Part shown: piece by piece, positions 12,015 to 20,992 of the stretch
How positions within the stretch are numbered: position 1 is the first letter of the stretch
Layout of the letters: every line of letters begins with the position of its first letter
Made by a program: the position numbers and the translations under genes
The notes under the pieces: generated by a model
What the model was told of the DNA's origin: nothing
The model's database searches: none
What the model saw: only the letters and a program-made list of their open reading frames with translations
DNA from: Physella acuta
Lineage: Eukaryota; Mollusca; Gastropoda; Physidae
Assembly (NCBI RefSeq): GCF_028476545.1
Contig: NW_026732296.1
Coordinates: 310,001-374,000 of the forward strand
Length of the DNA: 64,000 nucleotides
Reading direction: 5' to 3'

Positions 12015-13203
12015 TCCTAATATATAAATCCCCACGTTCGCACATCTCTCTCTCTCTCTCTCTCTGTCTGTCCGCAAAATATTTTCGCCGGACATCACGT
12101 CAGAATCGGCAGCGATATATGAAGAACTTTTTACGGACTTTTGTTGAAAATAATATGTTAGATGCTTTAAATGTATAACCACAATATTAGTTAAAGAAGA
12201 AAAATAAAAATTAAAGGCGTATTCGAATGTAGAGAAACAGTATTATTTATGCAACCGGAAAAGCATTAATAAATGTGAAAATGAACGCATAAAACTGTGA
12301 CGTCACTATTGCTTATACATTAACTAATGACGTCATCTGCCGTGTTTAGAATGAAAAGAAATGAACTATTTCATTCAAATTTGATTTAGATCTACGTACA
12401 CTATGAAATGTATACAATACAATTTTTCCGGCCCAAACTCATAAAATTTATTTTATGTATTTGGATTCTAGATCTAAAGATTCTAGATCTAGACTAAATC
12501 TAAATAAAAATCTACGCAATAACTAGATCTAGACGTAGACGCTAAGATCTAGATTTAGACTCTAACTTCTCTAAAATCAATTCCAAAAATAAATTTCTAT
12601 ATTAGGACTAAACTATTTCAAGACTTATTTATTTTATACAAAATCTTTGTTTGGAACTGGCTAATTTGGGATAAAAAAATTAATTTGAAAGAATAGGCAT
12701 ATTCGCGTAAGTTAAGATTTTAAAATACGTGTTTCATTCTCCGTATATTGTAAGGTGCCTAAATAGCGGAGATGTTAGTGTACATTAAACCACGCAGGTG
12801 GTGCGGGTTCGAGACACAGCAAGTCAACTTGGTTAATGTATTCTTTTTTATTATGCTCGGGCTAAACTTTAAAAAAAAATTCTTTTAGGAATCTAGATCT
12901 AGATCTAGATTGTCGGGTGTCCGATAGGGCACTTCCCGGCGCCGCAGGCGCTTCAAATTTGGCATGATCTTGCCTTGGTGCGACAGAACACGGGGGCCGG
13001 TTGGCCGAAAAGTCTACGATGTGGGGGTCAAAACTGACCTCGACTGACCGGTACCTTATATGAGCTATAAATCGAAAAAAAATGTCCACGGAGGAACCTC
13101 TTCATAACTCTTGAGGTCGTAGACCGACCTTCGGGCGAATTAATTAAGCATTCAAATTCTCAATGTTTTCGAAAGCCTAAGCGAAGCTGGGCAGCATGCC
13201 TAG
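12015..13203 (+). mobile_element. Non-autonomous Helitron
   Basis: Starts TCCTAATATATAAATCCCC and ends CTAG (13200-13203). Eight bases before the end is a hairpin (GCCTAAGC, loop GAA, GCTGGGC, 13175-13192), the expected Helitron 3' structure. The host bases are A on the left and T on the right. The uninterrupted paralogue at 20101-20120 reads TTTCTCTATTCTTCG across the junction, confirming insertion between A and T with no duplication. No Rep/helicase is encoded. The interior carries GATCTA-rich patches, two TGACGTCA sites and a tRNA-like block. Confidence 0.85.
12752..12826 (+). other. tRNA-like block (possible pol III promoter) in the Helitron
   Basis: AGCGGAGATGTTAGTG resembles an A box and GGGTTCGAGAC a B box, about 35 bp apart. 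It is probably a SINE head or tRNA relic captured by the Helitron. It does not fold well enough by eye to call a tRNA gene. Confidence 0.4.
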
Positions 13204-13232
13204 TACTTCGTATATACGAGAAAGTAAAAGCC
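13204..13232 (+). mobile_element. Dispersed repeat P, copy 1, 3' remnant
   Basis: Continues the repeat after the Helitron: ACTTCGTATATACGAGAAAG against TTCTTCGTATATATACGATA in the copy at 20110. Confidence 0.6.
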
Positions 13233-13257
13233 AACTCATGATAAATTATAAGTGCTT

Positions 13258-13385
13258 TTTTTTTTTTTAGATAAATAAATTTTGATACGTTTCACGATTC
13301 TGCGTGTTATTTCTGCGCGAGGGACATGCTAATCTTCTCTCTATCCTTCCAATTTTATTGTAGAATAATTTTTTTTTTTGGATCA
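13258..13385 (-). pseudogene. U6 spliceosomal snRNA pseudogene (retroposed)
   Basis: U6 is the catalytic small RNA of the spliceosome. The minus strand reads AAAATTGG, GAGAAGATTAGCATG, GCGCAGAAATAACACGC and TCGTGAAACG in U6 order, covering roughly the last 80 nt (13275-13355); the 5' stem is missing. The differences from the canonical molecule, including in the region after AGCATG, and the lost 5' end mean it cannot be functional. A run of about 12 A follows the 3' end (13258-13269 in plus coordinates). The short direct repeat AAGTGCTTT lies on both sides (13250-13258, 13386-13394), consistent with LINE-mediated insertion. About 20 bp of A-rich non-U6 sequence lies between the U6 5' break and the right repeat. 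Confidence 0.85.
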
Positions 13386-13394
13386 AAGTGCTTT

Positions 13395-13811
13395 ATTAAG
13401 GTTGATCATATTGATACTAAACAAGTAGGCCTACAACAAAATTATGACCTTTAAGCACAATGATAGAGATCCTAATAAGCAGTAAAACAAAAACTGTACA
13501 TACGTGAATAAGTCTAAGTAACTCAGAAAAACTTTCCAATAACCTTTTGTTTTACAAGAAATTTATTATAAAGCAGGAAAAAACTATCATTCTAAAGTTA
13601 TCTTGTAATAAATTCGCAAAAATAAATCTATACAATTTTGTTTGTTATTTATTCTTGTTTCAATTCCTAATATTTAAATATATTAACAGTCAAGTAATGT
13701 GACAATTCACCAATTCCTTAACAGTATTTTAGTAAATAAATATTTTTATCATAAACATGAGAATTTCCAGTTAGCTAATAGCACTAATACAACATTCTAC
13801 GTTTTTCATAC
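13395..13811. other. AT-rich unique DNA
   Basis: No gene or repeat recognised. Confidence 0.5.
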
Positions 13812-13824
13812 AAAACAGAATTTC

Positions 13825-13857
<33 letters not shown>

Positions 13858-13881
13858 AAAAAAAAAAAAACAGAATTTCCA
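13812..13881 (+). mobile_element. Poly(A)-only retroposon insertion with TSD
   Basis: AAAACAGAATTTCCA (13812-13826) is repeated exactly at 13867-13881. Between the two copies lie only about 40 A residues with one T. This fits an extremely 5'-truncated LINE or SINE insertion in which only the tail was copied. Part of the A-rich start of the direct repeat could belong to the tail; the unambiguous shared core is CAGAATTTCCA. Confidence 0.75.
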
Positions 13882-13886
13882 AGCAG

Positions 13887-13907
13887 ACTAAAAAATATTT
13901 AGGAATA
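13887..13907. repeat. Left target-site duplication of the YjbQ retrocopy
   Basis: A 21-bp sequence beginning ACTAAAAAATATTTAGG, repeated without mismatch at 14755-14775. Confidence 0.92.
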
Positions 13908-14754
13908 TTTTTTTTTTTTTTTTTGATTTAAATAATTTTTTATTCTAGATTAAAACAAAAGTTTTCACACATACTTTAATAAGTTTCATTTTGGCATGCA
14001 GCTAACCTTTTCTTCTAAAAAGACAATTTTTTCCGCCAATATTAGCTAAATGCTAAATTACTTTTAAATAGTTAATGGTGCTTTCATTGCACAATAGTAT
14101 GCAATTTAAAAGCAACTTTCAGGTTTTAAAAACAAAACAGTTGGCAAAAGCTTTAATTATTTTTAGTTATTCCTTTTTTAAGCTTAGTATAGCTTATTTT
14201 TTTAGACCATTCATTGTCACTACCAGTTTTCTTGATCCACCATGATCTCTGTGTTCACATAACCAAACACCCTGCCACGTTCCTAAATTGAATTTTCCAT
14301 CTGTAATTGGAATACTAACACTGCTTCCTAACAGGGCTGCTTTAGCATGAGCTGGCATGTCATCTGGGCCTTCTAATGAATGCTTGTAGTTCCAGTTCTC
14401 AGGTGCAAGCTTATTTAAAACCATTTCCATGTCAGATAAAACTGTTGGATCATAATTCTCATTTAAAATTATACTTGCTGAAGTATGTTTTATGTGAATA
14501 TTTGCAACTCCAACTTTAATTTTGCTCATCTCTTCTTTACAGGAGTGCATTATTTCATCTGTTATGTTATGACAGACACGGGATTTTGAAGGAATAGCAA
14601 CTTCTCATTGATACCATACTGTAACACCTTCCCCTCCTGTAGGCATTGTATTCAATAAATGTTTTCTGTTATTCAATGTAGATTTACAAGCACTAATCTA
14701 AAATTGATACTGAGGTGTGAATTTATTTTATATCAAAAACTTTTTTTTTTTTAT
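13908..14754 (-). pseudogene. Processed pseudogene of a YjbQ/UPF0047 family gene
   Basis: The family is a small single-domain protein; bacterial YjbQ has secondary thiamine-phosphate synthase activity. An intronless 150-residue frame runs from ATG at 14646 to the stop at 14194. Family signatures are clear: HTSASIILNEN, EGPDDMPAH and LGTWQGVWLCEHR, close to the usual length of about 140 residues. Codon 14 (14605-14607) is TGA in the context WYQ-stop-EVAIPSKSR, most simply CGA to TGA, and a conserved SRGCH reads SRVCH. Hallmarks of retroposition are present: a 3' UTR of about 270 nt, AATAAA at 13944-13939, then 17 A residues (13924-13908), and exact 21-bp duplications on both sides. The 5' edge is A-rich (about 14741-14754). 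It is a recent, probably dead copy; a shorter product from Met 14550 would lack the first strand. Confidence 0.93.
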
Positions 14755-14775
14755 ACTAAAAAATATTTAGGAATA
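14755..14775. repeat. Right target-site duplication of the YjbQ retrocopy
   Basis: Identical to 13887-13907. Confidence 0.92.
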
Positions 14776-14847
14776 AAAATCACAAAAAATGTCAGAGGTC
14801 TAACGTACCCATTGGAATCTTAATTCACATATATAATTTAATATACG

Positions 14848-16510
14848 ATTCACTGTTTACGTTAGCTAATGGGTTTATATGTAAATTAGGATCTAATAAT
14901 CATTCTGTCCTTCATAATAAATTTAAATTATTAAAATAATCTTATAAAACGTGCAAAACGTAAACTAAATAAAATATTAAAGAATGACAGTTTGTTTTAT
15001 TGTGTATCATTTCATGTATCTATATGTTTTAAATAGTTTAAGAAAACAGAATGTGAATTGTTTCCCTTTGTTATTTCCAAGTTTGAAATGGGAAGTAACT
15101 AGTAACACGGATTGAAAAGATTAAAATGACGATCTACGTTTTAGCTAATAGTCGATGGTAAAGACACCAAGTCCCAGAAGCTCTGAATACACCAGCCAAC
15201 GTCAGCTTGGTCGCTGGAGGTCCCTCTTCGGAAGATACCACAACGCACACAACTGGTGCACATGTGATCAACTGAAGTGTGCAGCGCATATAGGATATCT
15301 TTGGAAAAATGTTTTTGCAGACCTTTTGCTCCATGATTAAGTAAAGAAATATGACTGTATTGTAGTCAAGTGATAACACTGTAGTTATGTGACTGTATTG
15401 AAATGAAAGTAACAGCATTAGTAAATTATTTATACAATTTTAAATTAGAAAATTGAAAGATAAAAGAAATGTGGTCAATTTTGTCAGAAAGGACAAACCA
15501 GTAATGTTTTACAAGTTCACTCAATAAAGTTCTTTCATAATAGTTGACTTGGGGTAGTTTGTTCGGATATATTTATTCTGTGATCCTCCCTAGCACCAAC
15601 AGCTCTAGCTCCAGCAACATGTCCCCTAGCATTTGTCAACACCTTTCGAAGCACTAGTTAACACCTCCCCTAGCACTAGTCAGCTCCTCCCCTAGCACTA
15701 GTCCACACCTCCCCTAACACTAGTCAACAACTCCCCTAGCACTAGCCAGCTCCTCCCCTAGCACTAGTCAACACCTCCCCTAGCACTAGTCAACCCCTCC
15801 CCTAGCACTAGTCAACACCTCCCCTAGCACTAGTCAGCTCCTCCCCTAGCACTAGTCCACACCTCCCTTAGAACTAGTCAACACCTCCCCTAACATTAGT
15901 CAACACCTCTCCTAGAACTAGTCAACACTTCCCCTAGCACTAGTCAGCTCCTCCCATAGAACTAGCCAGCTCCTCCCATAGCACTAGTCAACACCTCCCC
16001 TAGAACTAGTCAACACCTCCCCTAGCACTAGTCAACACCTCCCCTAGAACTAGTCAACACCTCCCCTAGCACTAGTCAACACATCCCCTAGCACTAGTCC
16101 ACACCTCCCCTAACACTAGTCAACACCTCCCCTAGCACTAGTCAGCTCCTCCCCTAGCACTAGTCAACACCTCCCCTAGCACTAGTCAACACCTCCCCTA
16201 GAACTAGTCAACACCTCCCCTAGCACTAGTCAACACCTCCCCTAGAACTAGTCAACACCTCCCCTAGCACTAGTCAACACCTCCCCTAGTACTAGTCATC
16301 ACCTCCCCTAGCACTAGTCCACACCTCCCCTAGCACAAGTCATCACCTCTAGAACTATTCAGTTCTATAGGAAGAGCTCCTCACAGGGCCAGAAACATCC
16401 CAGACATTCTAAAAATCAAACAAGCATATTAAAAATGTAAATGTCATTATCATTAACCCCGAGAGCCAGAGAGTTATATAGTTTGCCAACTCGATAACTG
16501 TTCCTTTGTC

Positions 16511-16549
<39 letters not shown>
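14848..16549 (+). mobile_element. Core-minisatellite-(TA)n cassette, copy A
   Basis: Duplicated at 20993-22994 in the same orientation. The order is a core (14848-15600), a 22-bp minisatellite (about 15640-16345), a unique tail (16346-16512, with GGAAGAGCTCCTCACAG) and a (TA)n run. Similarity starts at GTGTTTACGTTAGCTAATGG-type sequence and ends in the TA run in both copies, while the flanks differ, so these are two insertions or a precise duplication. The architecture recalls pearl/Helentron-associated elements (inference). The short frames in the core are not protein-like. Confidence 0.8.
15640..16345. repeat. 22-bp minisatellite CCCCTAGCACTAGTCAACAC-type, copy A
   Basis: About 32 units at 22-bp spacing, each with ACTAGT. 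Variants CAACAC, CAGCTC and CCACAC occur at the unit end. Confidence 0.95.
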
Positions 16550-16583
<34 letters not shown>

Positions 16584-16584
16584 T
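16514..16584. repeat. (TA)n then (TTTA)n microsatellite
   Basis: TA run to about 16548, then about nine TTTA units. Confidence 0.95.
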
Positions 16585-16667
16585 ATCTCAAAAACCAATA
16601 ACTTTGTACTGTTTGAAGTATGTGGACAAAGTTCCACAAATAAATATTAGATTGTATGTGAAGGAGA

Positions 16668-16928
16668 CGTTCGTCGTGGTCGAGTTGGTAAAGCTCATGG
16701 TTGCTATACCGAAAATTCTCAAGTTTGAACTCTTGGACAGATGAGGCTCGAAAGCTGGGGACAGTAACTCTTCTAGGAGAGACAACTCCAAAATCAAACA
16801 ACCTCTGTCTTGTAGTTTGTTCTTGGTTGGACAAAGGCAATGGAAGGTAACCCAAAAAGAAAAGCAGGCTGAAATTGGAGTCAACGGTCTAAATGGCGCA
16901 TAACCAGTTGACACGTAAACTTAATTGT
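16668..16928 (+). mobile_element. tRNA-derived SINE, family S2
   Basis: Head: TGGTCGAGTTGGTAAAGC (A-box-like, 16678-16695) and CAAGTTTGAACTC (B-box-like, 16720-16732). Body: AGGAGAGACAACTCC, then CTTGTAGTTTGTTCTTGG and AATGGAAGGTAACCC. A related body (AAGGGAAGACAACTCC) lies at 59925-60055. Family name not assigned. Confidence 0.55.
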
Positions 16929-17040
16929 GTTAAAGGGAATCTCTTCCAACATTAAAATTAAGAACTAAGAAGAAGAAAGAAAAAGAAGTATGTGGAGATT
17001 TCTTTCAACTTTTGAACGTTTTTCAATAACCTGAAGAAGA

Positions 17041-17330
17041 GCTACTATATTTCAGTGTGAACCCGCTAATTTGAGTAGGGCCTACTGTTTTAGTTAGGTA
17101 AACAAAATTTCATTAAATATTTTCAATTTTTGAATGACTCCAATCGCCGGTAGTGCTAATTTTCTATATTTCTGGTTTCTAAAATACCGATAACTTGAGT
17201 ACAGTTTCAGTTAGGTGGACGAAACTTTATACATAGATCTTAACGTCTTGATTATATAAAAATTTGAGTGGTTGCCGGTGTTTTTGATTTCTCAAGAAAT
17301 ATCTCTTCAACTCCTATTTGTTTCAAACTT
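17041..17330 (-). mobile_element. Dispersed repeat P, fragment in inverse orientation
   Basis: On the minus strand, GTACTCAAGTTATCGGTAT with ATGTATAAAGTTTCGTCCACC matches the GGTACTCAAGTTATCG and ATGAAATTTCATCAACC blocks of the copies at 11399 and 19711. More diverged than those two. Confidence 0.4.
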
Positions 17331-17940
17331 TTCAAGTTTGTCAAGACGACGACAATACAGTGTGACAAACCATGTGAGTTAATTAGATGTTTAATTAACT
17401 TTTGAAAAATTAATCAAAGTTTTCTTGATGAAGAAGGCTAATAATTTCCCGCTGAATTATGCACACCTTGTTTATTGTTTATTTGGTGCGCAATCCTTTT
17501 TTCCTAAGCGATTCTATTCTATTAAAAAAAATTAATTATTAAAAACAATTAAAAAAAACATTTCTATAGCCCGATGGTACTGAACGTGCCATCCCCCTTA
17601 CTGTTATATTATAATATACTACAAAGTTAAGAGGATATCACTCCCGCTTTATGTAAAATATAAATATACCCGAAAAAAATGCCATTGTAAAAAGGGCAGT
17701 AAGACAATGAAAAATATCCAATTGTCCTTTATAGATCGATAGAAAATGTTCGATGGTTGGAGTTTCTAAACTGTTGATTTTGGTACCTCCCCATCACCTT
17801 TTTGAGCCCTAGATCCCAAGTAAATAATGATAACGTATAATATATTGACTTACATTTTTTGTTCGTTACATATTTATTACAAGTATATTTTATTGATATT
17901 TATATATATACATAGTCTGTATAAGCATCATTTCCTAACA
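17331..17940. other. AT-rich DNA including the 3' flank of the WBP4 pseudogene
   Basis: Two AATAAA signals on the minus strand lie at about 17875-17900, downstream of the pseudogene stop. No clear poly(A) tail follows. Nothing else recognised. Confidence 0.4.
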
Positions 17941-18039
17941 CTCAGTCATAATTGTCTTTTTGTCTGGTATTTCTTGCTCCTGCTGCTATCTTCCGTTTTT
18001 TAAAATCAACACTCTCACCAGATGAACTACACAGAGAGG

Positions 18040-18165
18040 CGTCTTTTCTTTGAACAGGGGGGCAACTGTCTTTTCTTTGAACAGGGGAGCAACTGTCTTT
18101 TCTTTGAACAGGGGGCAACTGTCTTTTCTTTGAACAGGGGAGCAACTGTCTTTTCTTTGAATGTA
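18040..18165. repeat. 27-bp minisatellite inside the WBP4 pseudogene
   Basis: Four to five copies of a unit containing TCTTTTCTTTGAACAGGGG. It expands the FKEKTVAP-type coding motif expected near the C-terminus of WBP4. The unit is a multiple of three, so the frame stayed open through it. Confidence 0.85.
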
Positions 18166-18569
18166 CGTGCTTTCTCTGGTGGGGCCCATCTGAATGTTCC
18201 AGTGGCAAAGGAATTTCTTTTAAGGATGGAGCAGCACTTGTTTCATCATAAACAATGGCTTGTTCCACTTCTCTGACAACACTCCCTTGAGCCACAAGCT
18301 GACCTGTTGTGTTTGGGATCTAATCTGGTACTTTTGGGAGGTTCCTTCGTCACTGGTTCATGTCGTTCAGAAACTAGATAAGTTGAATTATCTTTTGGTA
18401 TTTCGGAAATTAGAACTTTGTTTACTTTTCAACACTTCTTGTTCTGCTATGAATAGAATATCATCTGAAGCACCCCATCTGGATTCTGCCGTGAGTGTGG
18501 TCCAGTAATAATAATGACGATCTGGTGCAGCAGTTTCAAACCATTCTTTTCCACTTGGCTCTTTCCTTT

Positions 18570-19225
18570 TTTTTACCAGCAGCTTCTGATTCTTTACTTA
18601 TTTTACCAGCCGCTTGTGATTTTTTACTTTTTTAAAAAAAATTAAATTTATAGTTTCTGATTCTTTACTTTTTTTTTTACTTTTTAAATTTATAGCTCCT
18701 GATTCTTTACTTTTTAAAAAACTTTTTAAAATTATAGTTTCTGATTCTTTACTTTTTAAAAAACTTTAAAAATTTATAGTTTCTGATTCTTTACTTTTTA
18801 AAATTTTAAATGTATAGTTTCTGATTCTTTACTTTTTAAAAATTTTTACATTTATAGTTTCTGATTCTTTACTTCTTTTTTACCAGCAACTTCTGATTCT
18901 TTATTTTTTTTTTAACTTTTTAAATTTATGGTTTCTGATTCTTTACTTTTTTTTAACTTTTTAAATTGATAGTTTCTGTTTCTTTACTTTTTAAAAACTT
19001 TTTAACTTTATAGTTTCTGATTCTTTTCATTTTTTAAACTATTTAAATTTATAATTTCTGATTCTTTACTTTTTTTAAGTTTTTAAATTGATAGTTTCTT
19101 ATACTTTACTTTTTTTTACTTTTTAAATTGATAGTTTCTGATTCTTTACTTTTTTAAAACTTTTTAAATTTATAGTTTCTTATACTTTACTTTTTTTACT
19201 TTTTAAATTGATAGTTTCTGATTCT
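18570..19225. repeat. About 40-bp AT-rich minisatellite inside the WBP4 pseudogene
   Basis: Around fifteen copies of TTTCTGATTCTTTACTTTTT plus an AT-rich spacer. On the minus strand the constant part encodes SKESE, as do two less altered copies (SKESEAAGK) at its border, so the array appears seeded by a coding repeat and later degraded. Confidence 0.85.
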
Positions 19226-19710
19226 TTACTCTGTTTATCACTGGGACTTTCAAGTGAACTCTGCTTTTGTGCAGTGTCTGGTTTGGGTTCTAAAGAGACA
19301 CCATTCTTGGCAGCAAGTTATGGGTTCTCTTTAAGATCTCTCTTGAATGCCTCAACTGCAGCCTTTTCCACTTTATCAATATCCTTTGTCCTCTGTTCAT
19401 CCTCAATGAATTTCTGAAGACATTTCTATCTAGCCTCTTTATGTCGAAGTTCAACAATTTCTTGATGTTTTTTGCCACTTTCATAAAACAAAATAAACAG
19501 GGAGTGATCTCTCCTAAACTTTCTCGAATATTCTTATATTACCCTACTGGAGATGGCAACTCGGCATATAGACATGATTTTTAATCCATTTTAAATACTT
19601 CAAAACTTTTAAAATAGAATAGAATCTCGTAGAAAAAAAGAACTGCACACCAAGTGAACGATAAATAAAATGTGCAAAATATTGCGGAATATTGTTAGTA
19701 CTTTATAAAT

Positions 19711-20133
19711 TTACATTCGTTTTTTGAGGAATAGGAAATAGCGAAAATTACTTCTTCCTTTTAACGGAAATTGCTCATAATTTGACAGAAAGTAGAGAAT
19801 TAGATCTTTTACTTACATGTGACATTTCATTTATCTATCTAAAATAGTACTCAAGTTATAGCTTTTGAAAAATTCAAAATAGAAAAAGTTCCACTTCCAG
19901 TTATCGGAAATCGCTCACAAGTTGATACGGATCTACGATACTTGATATAATACTTATCTATGAAAATTCATCAACGGTACTGCAACGTTACTCAAGGTAT
20001 CGTGTTTACTGATACAAACAGACACACAAAGACATACGGACAAGGTTGCAAAATTCTGTTTTTTTCGACTCAGTGAGGTGTAAAACGCACGATTACAAGA
20101 CTTTCTCTATTCTTCGTATATATACGATAAGTT
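19711..20133 (+). mobile_element. Dispersed repeat P, copy 2 (uninterrupted)
   Basis: Aligns to 11399-12014 plus 13204-13232, but without the MITE or the Helitron. It holds the intact junction CTTTCTCTATTCTTCG and so serves as the empty site for the Helitron. It ends with GACATACGGACAAGG and TTCGTATATATACG. Confidence 0.75.
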
Positions 20134-20223
20134 TTTTTTTTTAATTTAATTTAATTTTTAATTTTTTAAATTTTTTTTTTCTAATGTATTCAAAAGAACA
20201 TAAAAGATTCACTGTCAAAAGTA

Positions 20224-20238
20224 TTGTTGCATTCGGAT
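20224..20238. repeat. Left TSD TTGTTGCATTCGGAT
   Basis: Exact 15-bp direct repeat of 20899-20913. Confidence 0.88.
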
Positions 20239-20898
20239 TTTTTTTTTTTATTATTTTATTATTTTTAAAACATTTTTGTTTATTATTTATTAATACATTA
20301 TGGCTATAAGAAAAAAGAAAATAAATTATGGGAAAATGACAAGTTATGGAAGGAGTTTGTCGATTTATAATTGGTGGTGCCCGCCACCCTACCGATATTT
20401 TAGAATGTGCTCTATTTTTTTTTTTTTTTTTTTTTTTTTTAAATACTTTTATTTGCAATTAAAACAAGTACATCAACATCAAATTTTTAACATAATTTTG
20501 AACACCAAATGAAAACGAAAGGTTTTGCAAATGTACATAATGAATATTTACATGATGTCATGTATTTGATTATAAAAAAAAAATTGCAAAGGATGACAGT
20601 AAAAGGGGTGAAGGTCAAATGAAAGTGTCAGAATTCTGGGTGGGGAGAGGAAATTTTTCAGAGAGGGTCAATGGGACAGTGAAGCATTTTCTATGTAGGG
20701 AAACAACTTAAGTTGACTAGTTGAAAGGGTGTTGTAGTGGTCGCATTGAGTTTTCAAAAGGTTGCAGTGTGAAAGATGAGGGGAAAGAGACAAGATTTAG
20801 AACTTTAAATAAGTTCTGGATATTGATGTTGCGGTGGGTGGTGGGGTTGTTAGAACAGTTAAAGGGTTTGTGGGGTTATCATGTCTGGGGGTAAAGTG
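20239..20898 (-). mobile_element. Retroposed transcript with two poly(A) tracts
   Basis: Flanked by an exact 15-bp TSD. On the minus strand a non-coding, 3'-UTR-like sequence of about 430 nt ends in AATAAA (20453-20448) and 26 A residues (20440-20415). About 165 nt of further sequence follow, ending in overlapping AATAAA signals and a second A run (20249-20239) at the duplication. That order is what 3' transduction or read-through of a retroposed copy produces. The source transcript was not recognised and no reading frame is supported. Confidence 0.8.
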
Positions 20899-20913
20899 TT
20901 GTTGCATTCGGAT
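20899..20913. repeat. Right TSD TTGTTGCATTCGGAT
   Basis: Exact match to 20224-20238. Confidence 0.88.
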
Positions 20914-20992
20914 AAGAAAAAATCAAAACAATTAATAGCACCCTTCTAACAAATAAAATACGAACTTTCATACAATATATACAACTCAGTGT

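Larger units (their letters stand above)
17942..19490 (-). pseudogene. WBP4-like (WW-domain splicing factor) processed pseudogene
   Basis: WBP4/FBP21 is a spliceosome-associated protein with an N-terminal U1C-type zinc finger and WW domains. Read on the minus strand: the end of the finger, FYESGKKHQEIVELRHKEAR (19488 downward); a helical stretch with KVEKAAVEAFKRDLKENP; a WW domain, KEWFETAAPDRHYYYW to SRW (about 18562-18473, tryptophans 22 apart, final Pro lost); and a C-terminal SVDFKKRKIAAGARNTRQK ending at 17942, as in WBP4. These regions join without introns, so a retrocopy is likely. It is broken by in-frame stops (for example 19426-19428 and 19318-19320), frame shifts around the WW region and two tandem expansions. 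The 5' part of the finger is absent. No TSD or tail was found, so it is old. Confidence 0.8.

Noticed and set aside
14194-14550. Functional 118-residue YjbQ protein starting at Met 14550
   Set aside because: Family conservation extends upstream in frame through a TGA; this and the retrocopy hallmarks favour a pseudogene.
15134-15418. Conserved 66-94 codon frame in the cassette core (also 21269-21469)
   Set aside because: Start and stop are kept in both copies, but most differences alter residues and no family is recognised.
16668-16745. True tRNA gene
   Set aside because: A and B boxes are degenerate, no good acceptor stem is visible, and a SINE body follows.
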